From Aureitalea marina (lineage in GTDB: Bacteria; Bacteroidota; Bacteroidia; Flavobacteriales; Flavobacteriaceae), in contig NZ_MQUB01000001.1 of the NCBI RefSeq assembly GCF_002943755.1, positions 2,096,501 through 2,160,500 of the forward strand: a stretch of 64,000 bases of DNA, given 5' to 3'. Made by a program: the position numbers and the translations under genes. The notes below the pieces were generated by a model. It was not told the DNA's origin. It ran no database searches and saw nothing but the letters and a program-made list of their open reading frames with translations. Below, one piece after another: positions 8,669 to 17,192 of the stretch; within the stretch, counting starts at the first letter, position 1, and each line of letters begins with the position of its first letter.

Positions 8669-9937
8669 TTATTCTGTTCGTAAGGCGTCCACAGGTTTGA
8701 CGCGAATTGCATTTTGGGCCGGGATGAATCCCGCAAATAATCCCGAAACGATCAGGATGATCAGCGCGGTCATGACCACCGAGATATCTACACTGGGGTT
8801 CATGAACATATCCACTGGGCCGGTTGCATCCAATACACTGTTAATCGCATAGATCACCAGGGCTCCCAAGGAAATTCCGGCCATACCGGAGATAATGGTC
8901 AAAAAGATGGACTCCAATAACACCTGACCACGGATGGACCAAGGCGTAGCGCCTAATGCGCGTCTAATTCCGATCTCCTTGGTTCTTTCTTTTACAACGA
9001 TCAACATGATATTGGAAATACCTATGATCCCGGATAGTAGGACCAGGGTCCCAACAAAATAGGCGATGATCTTCAGGGCAAAGAATAGTCCCTCGATCCG
9101 ACTGTATTGCTCGTAGAGGTCAAAGTTTCCTATGGCCCGATCGTCATCCGGGTGGATGGTATGTCGTTGTTTTATCACATCGAAGACCTGAGTCTTCAGT
9201 TCTGTAATGGAAGAGCCGTCTTCTGCCGTAATGGCCATCCAGCCTACTCGATCTCCCCGGTTGAATGCCTGGGAGAATGAGGTGAAAGGAACATAGATCT
9301 CTTTCTGGTCTTCCTCGGAGTCGCCTCCCTGACCTTTTTTCTTATAGGTGCCTATTACAGAAAAATTGACCCCGTTGATCTTGATATAAGTCCCTATGGG
9401 ATCTTCTCCGATCGCATACAAGGAAGTCTTAACTCCTTCTCCGATAACGGCTACTTTTCTTTTCTCGTTGATATCACCATAGTTGATAAAACGTCCACTG
9501 GTAATATCCATGGGTTGCTGCTCGATGATCTCCGGGTAATCTCCATATACGTTGAAGGCACCGGCATTCAAACCTCTCACCACATTGTTACTCCCGCCAA
9601 ATCCACCTAATTGGTTTCGAGGGGAAACAAAGCGCATATTGGGAACATTGTCCTTGATGGCCTGAACATCTCCGATCTTATAACTGAATCGACGTCCTTT
9701 GGGCAAACCTTTGTAGGGCTTCGAAATGGTCTGTGTCCACATGAACATGGTGTTGGTGGCAATGCCATCGAAGTCGGACTTGACTCCGTTCTCCAATCCC
9801 TTTCCTGCAGCAAGAAGGACTACCAGGATAAAGATCCCCCACAATACACCAAATGCCGTTAATATGGTTCTGAACCAATTGGTACTTAGAGCCTCTAGTA
9901 TCTCCGACCAGCTATCTCTGCTAAATAAACTACTCAT
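8669..9937 (-). CDS. MacB/FtsX-type ABC transporter permease (second of two)
   Basis: This 422-residue inner-membrane permease has one N-terminal membrane helix (about 20-42), a large periplasmic MacB core domain, and three C-terminal helices (about 285-400) of the FtsX fold. The coupling stretch IVVKERTKEIGIRRALGATP before the third helix is diagnostic. Unlike E. coli MacB, the ATPase is a separate gene (11170-11877). Its start overlaps the end of the preceding permease by eight bases. The two permeases are paralogues and probably make a heterodimer working with one ATPase. MacB-type pumps move substrates such as peptides, toxins or lipids from the periplasm through TolC rather than across the inner membrane. 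Confidence 0.92.
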   Translation of the reverse strand: MSSLFSRDSWSEILEALSTNWFRTILTAFGVLWGIFILVVLLAAGKGLENGVKSDFDGIATNTMFMWTQTISKPYKGLPKGRRFSYKIGDVQAIKDNVPNMRFVSPRNQLGGFGGSNNVVRGLNAGAFNVYGDYPEIIEQQPMDITSGRFINYGDINEKRKVAVIGEGVKTSLYAIGEDPIGTYIKINGVNFSVIGTYKKKGQGGDSEEDQKEIYVPFTSFSQAFNRGDRVGWMAITAEDGSSITELKTQVFDVIKQRHTIHPDDDRAIGNFDLYEQYSRIEGLFFALKIIAYFVGTLVLLSGIIGISNIMLIVVKERTKEIGIRRALGATPWSIRGQVLLESIFLTIISGMAGISLGALVIYAINSVLDATGPVDMFMNPSVDISVVMTALIILIVSGLFAGFIPAQNAIRVKPVDALRTE

Positions 9938-11177
9938 CGCGTAAGGCTACTATAGGTTTGATCCTAGCTGCCCGCCAGGCCGGGAAGAATCCAGCCAAGG
10001 CACCTGCCAGAATTAGAATGAATACAGTGGTAACTGCCACCTGGAAGTTTACCGAGGGGTTGACTATATAATCGATCTCAACGTTTGGTCCGATAATCTC
10101 CAACAGGCCCATACTGGTGATCAGCCCCAGGAAACCTGCTATAGCCGTTACAAAAATACTTTCGTGAAGCACCATCATGATAATGGACAGCGGCTGGGCT
10201 CCAATGGCCTTTCTAATCCCGATCTCCTTGGTGCGTTCCTTGACAATGATCAACATGATATTACTTACCCCGACCACCCCGGCTATAATGGTACAAATAC
10301 CAACTACCCAGAAGAATAGTTTGATCATGGCCATCAAATCGTAAAATCGCTTGGCCTCTTCTAAGGTGTTGAATACATTAATGGCTGAGGGATCTTCAGG
10401 CGCAACGATATGTCGTTCCTTTAAGAAACTCTCGATCTCCTGAGAGAAGGTAATGGACTGCTGCAAGGCCGCCGCAAAATTCTCTTGTCGTTGCAGGGTA
10501 AAGCCCAGGTTACGGACCTTATTCCCTCCGTTGAATACACGTTGGGATGTAGAAAGAGGTAGGAAGATTCGTTGCTCTTCACGCTCTCCTCCCGGATCGG
10601 TATAAACTCCAATTACTTTGAAGTTGATTCCATTGAGCTGTATTTGCTCTCCAACGGCAGATCCTCCTTCTGTGAAAAGGTCTTTGTATACTTTTTGACC
10701 AATAACAATCACCTTTTCGTAATTGTCCTGATCGTCATAGTTCAAAAATCGGCCTTGGGTGAGGGAAGCGTTCTCAATAAACTGGTAGTCCGGATATACT
10801 CCTTCTACCCGGTAGCTTCCATTTTCATTCTTGTAGGTTGCAGCCCCACTCCATATACGGTATACAGAAGATTTGAATTCAAGATCATCCTCGTATTTCT
10901 TGATCAGATAATCGTAATCCTCGTTTTCCAGTTCGATAAATCGACCCGGATTAAGGCCTTTATGCTCAACGGTGGTAACTCCGGTCCAAACCGCGATACG
11001 GTTAGTGGCGTCCTGTTCGAACTCCTGGGCAATTCCATTCTGCATACCCTGTCCAAAACCTAACAGAATTACCAGGATAAAGATCCCAGAGGCCACAGAA
11101 AGACCTGTCAGGAAAGTTCGCAACTTATTCTTGCGAATGGTATCAAAAATCTCCTGCCATCGTTCGATATTAAACAT
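9930..11177 (-). CDS. MacB/FtsX-type ABC transporter permease (first of two)
   Basis: This 415-residue permease has the same plan as the next gene: N-terminal helix with GLSVASGIFILVILLGFGQG, a MacB periplasmic core with IVIGQKVYKDLF, and three C-terminal helices including IVKERTKEIGIRKAIGA. It overlaps the ATPase gene by eight bases upstream and the second permease by eight bases downstream, which points to coupled translation and matched stoichiometry. Its closeness to the second permease indicates an old duplication within the operon. Confidence 0.92.
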   Translation of the reverse strand: MFNIERWQEIFDTIRKNKLRTFLTGLSVASGIFILVILLGFGQGMQNGIAQEFEQDATNRIAVWTGVTTVEHKGLNPGRFIELENEDYDYLIKKYEDDLEFKSSVYRIWSGAATYKNENGSYRVEGVYPDYQFIENASLTQGRFLNYDDQDNYEKVIVIGQKVYKDLFTEGGSAVGEQIQLNGINFKVIGVYTDPGGEREEQRIFLPLSTSQRVFNGGNKVRNLGFTLQRQENFAAALQQSITFSQEIESFLKERHIVAPEDPSAINVFNTLEEAKRFYDLMAMIKLFFWVVGICTIIAGVVGVSNIMLIIVKERTKEIGIRKAIGAQPLSIIMMVLHESIFVTAIAGFLGLITSMGLLEIIGPNVEIDYIVNPSVNFQVAVTTVFILILAGALAGFFPAWRAARIKPIVALRDE

Positions 11178-11877
11178 GAGCTACTGGTTTTGCAGGAACT
11201 TGATTTACAACCGAATCGTCGATGATCACTCCATCTTTCAAATTGACTATACGCTTACACATATGGGCGATATCGTCCTCGTGGGTAACTATAAGTATGG
11301 TCTTTCCTTCCTCATTGATCTTCTGGATGATATCCATAACCTCATACGAGGTAGTAGAATCCAGGGCACCTGTCGGTTCATCGGCAAGTAAGACCTTGGG
11401 GTCACTGGCTAATGCTCTCGCGATAGCTACCCGTTGTTTTTGACCCCCGGATAATTCATTCGGCAGGTGATCGGCCCAATCTGCCAGGCCTACCTTCTCC
11501 AGGTAATGCATGGCTCGCTCTACACGCTGACTTCTTTTAACTCCTTGATAATACAAAGGCATGGCTACATTATCCAATGCATTCTTGTAAGTGATCAGGT
11601 TAAAGGACTGAAAGATGAATCCGAGAAATTGGTTGCGGTAACGCGCTGCCACCTTCTCGTTCAGATCTTTGATAATCTTACCGTCCAGGGTATAGGTACC
11701 CTCATCGGCCTCGTCCAGCATTCCTAAAATATTCAGTAAGGTAGATTTTCCAGAACCGGAAGATCCCATGATGGCGACTAATTCGCCTTCGTTGACGTTA
11801 AAGTCAATTCCTTTAAGCACATGAAGGGAATTGCTCCCCATCTGATACGACTTTTGTAAGCCTTTGATCTCTATCAT
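11170..11877 (-). CDS. ABC transporter ATP-binding protein, MacB/LolD type
   Basis: The 235-residue ATPase powers the two following permeases. All motifs are present: Walker A GSSGSGKSTLLN (about 38-49), Q-loop in FIFQSFNLI, signature LSGGQKQRVAIARAL (about 140-154), Walker B VLLADEPTGALD and the switch His in VTHEDD. It opens a seven-gene operon (ATPase, permease, permease, adaptor, TolC, adaptor, tsaB). Upstream, TTACTTTG at about 11894-11901 resembles a -7 box with one mismatch. LolCDE-type lipoprotein release is an alternative reading of the fold, but the adaptors and TolC favour MacAB-type export. Confidence 0.93.
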   Translation of the reverse strand: MIEIKGLQKSYQMGSNSLHVLKGIDFNVNEGELVAIMGSSGSGKSTLLNILGMLDEADEGTYTLDGKIIKDLNEKVAARYRNQFLGFIFQSFNLITYKNALDNVAMPLYYQGVKRSQRVERAMHYLEKVGLADWADHLPNELSGGQKQRVAIARALASDPKVLLADEPTGALDSTTSYEVMDIIQKINEEGKTILIVTHEDDIAHMCKRIVNLKDGVIIDDSVVNQVPAKPVAHV

Positions 11878-12038
11878 AGTAAACAGTTCTCATGCAAAGT
11901 AACTCCCTTTTAGGGCCTTACATTGCAAAATTCTTGTTAAGACTTACCGTGTATGGTTAGTGAAAGTCTTCGGGTATAAGACTGTTTCAAAAAATTAATG
12001 TTACAGTAGCGAACGTGAAGAAACTGTTAATTTTCCTC

Positions 12039-12257
12039 CTATAGAGCCCGTTTACGCATTTTGTAGATAGCATAACCTATTCCTCCAACCAATAAATAGG
12101 GAAAGATCATCAGATAGATGATACCATTATTGATCCCTTTCGCGGCCTCATTGCCTTCTTCACTCTCCAAAACAGCCCGGCACATGGCACATTGAGCTTC
12201 GACAGGCAGCACAGCAAGTAGCAGCAAGATTAGCGATATGATCAAAGTGCGTATCAT
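12039..12257 (-). CDS. Small CxxC membrane protein at the end of the SCO1 cluster
   Basis: This 72-residue protein has a signal-like first helix (MIRTLIISLILLLLAVLPVEA), then CAMCRAVLESEEG with a CxxC pair at about 23-26, and a second membrane helix (about 45-66) ending in KMRKRAL. It overlaps the DUF420 gene by four bases. Similar small proteins sit behind DUF420 in flavobacterial oxidase-assembly clusters. The exposed CxxC could handle copper or thiols for oxidase assembly, which is inference from position. No defined family is recognised. Confidence 0.72.
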   Translation of the reverse strand: MIRTLIISLILLLLAVLPVEAQCAMCRAVLESEEGNEAAKGINNGIIYLMIFPYLLVGGIGYAIYKMRKRAL

Positions 12258-12781
12258 GCAGGATAATAAGGCGAGATCATTAAATAGACGATAACCCCCG
12301 TAATGGCAACATAGAGCCAGATAGGAAAGGTGATCTTAGCGATCTTCCGATGCATCTCAAATTTTCCGTTCAAGGCCCGAACATAGGTGATCAGTACAAA
12401 GGGAATCACCCCGATAGACAGCAGTATGTGGGTGATCAGTATAAAGAAATAGACATACTTCATGGCCCCTTCTCCGCCATAAGCTGTAGAATCTGAGGTC
12501 ATGTGATAGGCCACATACATTACCAGGAAAAGCGCGGATAGCAGGATGCAGGTCTTCATCAGACTCTCATGCCTCTTCCGATTACCCTTCTTGATAGAAA
12601 CCACTGCCGCAATCAAAAGGACGGCAGTTAGGGCATTAATACTGGCATAAATGGGAGGGAGAAAGCCCAAACGATCCACACCTGGTATCCGCACCGAAAA
12701 GAGAATGGCCACGGCCAATGGGATCAATATAGAAAGTATCCAGATCCACTTGTTGTAATTTTTTTCTGCCGTTCTGTCCAT
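12254..12781 (-). CDS. DUF420 membrane protein (oxidase-assembly neighbour)
   Basis: This 175-residue protein has about five membrane helices and conserved histidines in VMYVAYHMTSDS, FILITHILLS and FEMHRKIAK, the pattern of DUF420 (YozB/CtaM-like) proteins. Such proteins lie beside SCO1 or cytochrome oxidase genes; Staphylococcus CtaM, a relative, is needed for maturation of an oxidase. It starts two bases after the SCO1 gene and overlaps the next small gene. Function here is inferred from family and context. Confidence 0.85.
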   Translation of the reverse strand: MDRTAEKNYNKWIWILSILIPLAVAILFSVRIPGVDRLGFLPPIYASINALTAVLLIAAVVSIKKGNRKRHESLMKTCILLSALFLVMYVAYHMTSDSTAYGGEGAMKYVYFFILITHILLSIGVIPFVLITYVRALNGKFEMHRKIAKITFPIWLYVAITGVIVYLMISPYYPA

Positions 12782-12783
12782 CC

Positions 12784-13404
12784 TTATAATAACTTTTTAA
12801 TGTCTTCCATCAACATTTGAATTCCTTCATCTTCCAGCCCGTCGTAGTAGATCAGGGGATTTCCATTTTCATCATATCGAGAACGAATCTGTCCCTCTTG
12901 ATCAATAAGTGCAAAGAAGCCCGAGTGTTCAAAACCACCTTCCACTTCCGGAGCCTGTCCTACATAGAGATTGAACCCCTCATTGGCCAGTTTGAAAATA
13001 TCCTCTTGCTGGCCAGTCAACAGATGCCAATGCGGGTTGCTGATCTGATAGCTGGTCGCGTATTCTTTCAATATCTCTGGGGTGTCGTATTCCGGGTTAA
13101 TACTGAATGAAGCAATTCCAAGACCCGGATTGCCGTAAAACTCATTCTGGATCTTCACCATATTCCGATTCATGATCGGGCAAATGGATGGGCAAGTGGT
13201 AAAGAAGAACTCCGCCACGTACACCTTCCCACTGTAGTCGGAGTTGGTGATGGTTTTTCCATCCTGGTTGGTGAATTCGAACTCCGGTACTTGTCCAATC
13301 ACTGCCAGGTCCGGTTCAGAAAGTGTATTCACGATCTTGGGTACTGCCCAGATCCCGAAAACCAGAATGACAAATGAGATCCCGATATAGGAGTAGTTCT
13401 TCAT
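12784..13404 (-). CDS. SCO1/SenC-family copper chaperone for cytochrome oxidase
   Basis: The 206-residue protein is anchored by one N-terminal helix (about 5-22) and carries a periplasmic thioredoxin-like domain. The copper-binding CPSIC lies at about 71-75, and the conserved distal His is in EGGFEHSGFFALID. SCO1 proteins load or reduce the CuA site of oxidase subunit II. The gene sits between a cysteine-less SCO-like gene (13407) and DUF420, downstream of cyoE and the subunit III genes, which agrees with a role for the coxBA-encoded oxidase. Confidence 0.93.
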   Translation of the reverse strand: MKNYSYIGISFVILVFGIWAVPKIVNTLSEPDLAVIGQVPEFEFTNQDGKTITNSDYSGKVYVAEFFFTTCPSICPIMNRNMVKIQNEFYGNPGLGIASFSINPEYDTPEILKEYATSYQISNPHWHLLTGQQEDIFKLANEGFNLYVGQAPEVEGGFEHSGFFALIDQEGQIRSRYDENGNPLIYYDGLEDEGIQMLMEDIKKLL

Positions 13405-13406
13405 AC

Positions 13407-14057
13407 TTAGATTTCGCGGTTTGATTTGTATTTCTTCAAAGCCAGGCGATACTCTGCCAAAACCACTTTGATATCGTCCCCCATTTTGTTGTTGATCTCT
13501 GCATAATCACTGGCGTTGAACCCATATAATAGGGTCACATCCTCGTCATCGTCCCTTCCTCTAAGCGAGCGTTCTTTATCGATGATGAACACAAAGTCGC
13601 TGGACCAATTCTCATCCAAGGCATAGGTGCTTTCCAGGGATTGGAATACCATCTCTATCTGCTCCGGACTTCCGATTGCAAACTTCCAATTATCCGTCTT
13701 CTCTATCTGTTCTAATTCCTTCAATAAAGCCGCTACCTGGTCCTGTTGATCCTCAGTCACCAAGATGACAAACTGGAACTCGTCAAACTGATGATTCTTC
13801 TTGTAGATCTTATGGGCCAGATTAAAGGCATTGGCCCTTTTATTACCTACATCGGAACCGAAGAATCCCAATACAGTAATCTTATTCTGTAAGCGCGGAC
13901 GTTCCCCTTCGATATCCTGGAAACCATCAAGTTCTGCAACCGAGGTGGTCAAAACTGGAAGCTTGACAAAATTGTTCACTCCTGTCGCAAAGAAAATGTA
14001 TACCAGCAGAGGTAGCAGGAACAGAACTGTAAGGACTATATACTTTTTGACTTTCAA
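13407..14057 (-). CDS. SCO-like membrane-anchored protein lacking the CxxxC copper site
   Basis: This 216-residue protein has an N-terminal membrane helix (KKYIVLTVLFLLPLLVYIFF) and a thioredoxin-like body that can be lined up by eye with its neighbour SCO1. ITVLGFFGSDVGNKRANAF corresponds to VAEFFFTTCPSICPIMNRN, NWKFAIGSPEQIEMVF to HWHLLTGQQEDIFKL, and DFVFIIDKERSLRGR to GFFALIDQEGQIRSR. The two cysteines and the distal His are absent. A longer frame begins at TTG 14084, but that overlaps a strong -7 box, so I place the start at TTG 14057. SCO1 follows after two bases. Its function is unknown; a non-catalytic partner in oxidase assembly is a guess. Confidence 0.75.
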   Translation of the reverse strand: MKVKKYIVLTVLFLLPLLVYIFFATGVNNFVKLPVLTTSVAELDGFQDIEGERPRLQNKITVLGFFGSDVGNKRANAFNLAHKIYKKNHQFDEFQFVILVTEDQQDQVAALLKELEQIEKTDNWKFAIGSPEQIEMVFQSLESTYALDENWSSDFVFIIDKERSLRGRDDDEDVTLLYGFNASDYAEINNKMGDDIKVVLAEYRLALKKYKSNREI

Positions 14058-14073
14058 GTGATTGAATTTCTTG

Positions 14074-14105
14074 CAAAAATACAACCCAATTGGGCCTTGG
14101 GCAAA
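14074..14105 (-). promoter_or_regulatory. Promoter of the SCO-like/SCO1/DUF420 transcript
   Basis: On the minus strand TTTG at 14105-14102 and TATTTTTG at 14081-14074 are separated by 20 bases, a textbook Bacteroidetes promoter. It lies just after the terminator of the cyoE-coxC-coxD operon, so the assembly genes can be expressed separately. Confidence 0.7.
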
Positions 14106-14125
14106 ACCAACTCCTTAATTAATGC

Positions 14126-14153
14126 ACAAAAAAACCCGGCAAATAGCCGGGTT
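14126..14153 (-). terminator. Intrinsic terminator after coxD
   Basis: AACCCGGC (14133-14140) and GCCGGGTT (14146-14153) pair around a five-base loop; read on the minus strand the stem is followed by a T-rich tract. It ends the cyoE-coxC-coxC-coxD transcript. Confidence 0.85.
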
Positions 14154-14174
14154 CATATTTCCTAGAGAATTCGA

Positions 14175-14557
14175 CTAGAAATCGAATTTCACATAATTCG
14201 TCTTATATACTTCGAAGATATAATCTCCTTCGATAAGCAGAATGAGGATCAGGTAACAGATCAGGAATACTCCCGTCCAGACAACTGATCTTCTCAGGGA
14301 CTTCTTTTCATCGCGCATGTGCATGAAGTCCCAAGTGATATAATAAGCCTTAACCAGGGTCAGGATAATGAAGATCCAGTTGAGGAGCTTCATGGCCAAA
14401 AAGCGGTTATCGGTTAAAACCTCAGGTTTGATAATCCCCAGTGCAACCTCTATGATCGTAACGATAGAGAGAAAAATAAAAACCCCCAGATCTTCTGAAC
14501 GTTAGACTTGAATTTAAGTCTTCCGCGAAATATTTCCAATTTGTGATCGTGCGCCAT
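14175..14557 (-). CDS. Cytochrome c oxidase subunit IV (small subunit), frameshifted
   Basis: Reading from ATG 14557 gives MAHDHKLEIFRGRLKFKSN and then goes out of frame at a G run at 14486-14490. Adding one G restores continuity into GIIKPEVLTDNRFLAM and the C-terminal part that is open from 14399 to 14175. The span of 383 bases becomes 384, i.e. 127 residues plus stop. The restored protein has three membrane helices and the His-rich start of prokaryotic subunit IV of aa3/caa3 oxidases. It follows the second subunit III gene after 17 bases and precedes a terminator. The break is more probably a sequencing error than a dead gene. Confidence 0.82.
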
Positions 14558-14574
14558 CAGATACTAATTTATGC

Positions 14575-15557
14575 TTATACCAGGTAGAAGAATGTAAATA
14601 CAAAGACCCATACAAGGTCTACAAAGTGCCAGTAGAGTCCAACCTTTTCAACCATCTCATAGCTGCCTCGTCTCTCGTAGGTTCCAAGGATACAATTAAT
14701 GAAGATGATAAAGTTGAAGACCACCCCGGAGAACACGTGAAATCCGTGGAATCCGGTAATAAAGAAGAAGAAATCGGCAAAGAGCGGGTGACCGTATTCA
14801 TTCCGCTGCAGATTGGCTCCTTCGACCACCAACTTTCCATCCGCTACCAGCTTGGCTACAGACTCTTCTCTGGAAAGCACGGTTGGCTCACCATTCTCGT
14901 CCAGGTATTGTGTCCGGATCAGTAGGTTATCGTCAGCCAGGAAACCTGCCTTTACTTCCTCAAAGGTAAAAGTGGTCAGGGTCTCCGGTTCTACGTCATA
15001 CCAGATACCGTTTTTTCTTTCATGTTCTATTCGCTCGGTGGGGATACTGGTAGCAAACGAACTAATTGCCACTCGCTTTCCATCGGTATCCAGGAACTGC
15101 AATATCTTCCCTCCTTTGGTCTCTACAGCCCCGTAGTCTCCCTTGATAAAAGTAGCCCACTCCCAAGCCTGGGAACCAACGAAAATCAAACCTCCAATAA
15201 TGGTGAAGAACATATACCAGATCACCTTGGTCTTCTGCATCTTGTGCCCTGCATCCACGGCCAATACCATGGTCACAGAAGAGAAGATTAGAATGAAGGT
15301 CATGAAAGCCACATAGTACATCGGGCCGGCACACCGTGTAAGAACGGTACGTGAGTAAATACCTCATCGGCAATAGGCCAGGCATCGATGAACTTGAATC
15401 GGGAGAATCCATAAGAGGCAATGAATCCGGAGAAGGTCAACGCATCGGAGACGATGAAAAACCACATCATCAACTTACCATAACTCGCATTGAGTGGACG
15501 GTTACCTCCGCCCCAAACTTTTCCCTCTGTTCCCGTTTTCGCTACAGTAGCTTCCAT
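14575..15557 (-). CDS. Cytochrome c oxidase subunit III (longer paralogue), frameshifted
   Basis: An N-terminal part (15557 to about 15325; MEATVAKTGTEGKVWGGGN then a membrane helix with ASYGKLMMWFFIVSDALTFS) and a C-terminal part (from ATG 15321 to 14575; seen as YYVAFMTFILIFSSVTMVL and GFHGFHVFSGVVFNF) together make one subunit III. The frame is lost at a CCC run at 15324-15326. One added C joins HGVPAP to MYYVAF, and 983 bases become 984, giving 327 residues. A charged periplasmic insertion of about 100 residues lies between helices. Bacteroidota often carry two subunit III genes in tandem; the other one is the next gene upstream. Confidence 0.85.
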
Positions 15558-15601
15558 AGGGTGATCTTGGTGTTAATTTTTGCCAAAAATACGATTAATT
15601 T

Positions 15602-16186
15602 TTATCTGACGAAATAGAAAAATAAAAAGAGATATATCCACAAAATATCGACGAAATGCCAGAAGGTACAGGTCAGTTCCAATCCCAAGGTATTTCCTTC
15701 AGAATAGCCATTTCTAAGCTGCTTGAACAGGGTAATCAATAAGGCGATCAGGGCTACAACGACATGCGCTATATGAACCACAGCGATCAGGTAGATAAAA
15801 GTGGTCTTTGGGTTGCTGGTGGCACCGGTAAAATTATATCCGTAGGACTCAATGATCTGTGAGAATCCCGCAAACTGTAGCCAGATAAATACACAACCCA
15901 AGACGAAGGTTGTCATCAACAAAGCTGTACCTACCTTCTGAGAGCTCCTTATAATGCTTCTTTTGGCAAACTCCATGGACAAACTACTCAGGACGATCAC
16001 CAATAAACTGAGGGTAAAAGCCTGCGGTAATTCGAAATCTGCCAACCAATCCGGCCGCTCCCTACTTACCACATAAGCACTCGTAAAAGCGGCAAAGCTC
16101 ATGGCCAGACTGATGATACCAAACCAGAGCATCATCTTCTTGGCCCTTCTGCGTTTCTTTTCTTCTGTTCCTTCTGTATAATCCAT
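15602..16186 (-). CDS. Cytochrome c oxidase subunit III (shorter paralogue)
   Basis: This 194-residue protein has five membrane helices and the heme-copper oxidase subunit III pattern (KMMLWFGIISLAMSFAAFTS at the start; ELTCTFWHFVDILWIYLFLF at the end, with the conserved WHFVD). Its ATG overlaps the stop of cyoE by one base. Subunit III does not bind cofactors but stabilises the oxidase core. It is shorter than the 327-residue paralogue just downstream, because it lacks the large extra loop. Confidence 0.92.
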   Translation of the reverse strand: MDYTEGTEEKKRRRAKKMMLWFGIISLAMSFAAFTSAYVVSRERPDWLADFELPQAFTLSLLVIVLSSLSMEFAKRSIIRSSQKVGTALLMTTFVLGCVFIWLQFAGFSQIIESYGYNFTGATSNPKTTFIYLIAVVHIAHVVVALIALLITLFKQLRNGYSEGNTLGLELTCTFWHFVDILWIYLFLFFYFVR

Positions 16187-17079
16187 TAACGCACAAATTT
16201 ATCGACTACAAAGATCACTTGTAGCAGCGTGATATAGCTAACACTGACCAACATCAATTGACGTGCGGCCTTGTCTGTTCGCTTTCTGTATAATCTGATG
16301 GCATAGTACACCATCCATATCCCCAATCCAAGTACCAGTATGGCCGCTATGGGGCTTAAATAAAGAGAACCGGTCATACCCGAGGCGGGAACCAGAGATG
16401 CAAGTACAGTCCATACACTGTAAAGTACGATCTGAATAGCTGTATTCTTGTCCCGCTTTCCGGTTGGTAACATTTTAAATCCGGCCCGCTCATAGTCATC
16501 GTACAAGAACCAACCTATAGCCCAAAAGTGTGGAAACTGCCAAAAGAACTGAATCATGAACAAGGTTCCCGGCTCGATACCAAACTCACCTGTGGCAGCA
16601 ACCCAACCTAGCATAAAAGGTATGGCTCCTGGAAAGGCCCCTACAAATACAGCCAAAGGACTTTTTGTCTTAAGCGGTGTATAAAGACTTACATACATAA
16701 AGATGGAGATGGCCCCAAATAAGGCCGTCTTGGGGTTGATGGCATAGAGCACCGCAATCCCGATGACGGTCAGTAAAGAAGCAAGTATGAAAGCGGCATT
16801 AGAAGTCATCCTCCCGGATGGCAATGGCCTCATTTTAGTCCGTTCCATTAAAGCATCGAGATCCTTCTCTATGATCTGATTGTACACATTAGAGGCGCCA
16901 ACCATACAATAACCACCCAAGCACAATAAAAACAAGGTGTAGAAATCTACTTGGGGAGCAGCCAGTAAGTAGCCCGCAACCGAAGAGAAGACAACACTCA
17001 CGGACAGTCTGGCCTTGGTGATTTCGGCAAAACTACCGATCAGATTCTGCACTTTGGTATTCGAAGTATTGACACTCAT
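16186..17079 (-). CDS. cyoE: Protoheme IX farnesyltransferase (heme O synthase)
   Basis: This 297-residue inner-membrane UbiA-family enzyme transfers farnesyl from FPP to heme B to give heme O, the precursor of the heme A needed by the oxidase. The Asp-rich prenyl site lies in NVYNQIIEKDLDALMERTKM, with RPLPSG just after, and a second site is in the loop DDYERAGFKMLP; about nine membrane helices are evident. The frame extends to a TTG at 17106, but that spans a -7 box, so ATG 17079 is taken. It leads the oxidase operon with the subunit III and IV genes. No ctaA (heme A synthase) gene is in this window. Confidence 0.94.
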   Translation of the reverse strand: MSVNTSNTKVQNLIGSFAEITKARLSVSVVFSSVAGYLLAAPQVDFYTLFLLCLGGYCMVGASNVYNQIIEKDLDALMERTKMRPLPSGRMTSNAAFILASLLTVIGIAVLYAINPKTALFGAISIFMYVSLYTPLKTKSPLAVFVGAFPGAIPFMLGWVAATGEFGIEPGTLFMIQFFWQFPHFWAIGWFLYDDYERAGFKMLPTGKRDKNTAIQIVLYSVWTVLASLVPASGMTGSLYLSPIAAILVLGLGIWMVYYAIRLYRKRTDKAARQLMLVSVSYITLLQVIFVVDKFVR

Positions 17080-17092
17080 AAATTTGGATGTG

Positions 17093-17100
17093 CAAAGATA
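17093..17100 (-). promoter_or_regulatory. -7 box of the cyoE-cox operon
   Basis: TATCTTTG (17100-17093, minus strand) fits TAnnTTTG; the predicted transcript start near 17088 leaves a leader of only about nine bases before ATG 17079. No clear TTTG at -33. Confidence 0.45.
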
Positions 17101-17192
17101 CGGCAACAGCTATATTGTTCATAGCATCTTTCCACCTAATTTTACTAGACTTAAGGAGTATTTTACTAATTTAATCCCCCTAAAAATTAAGG

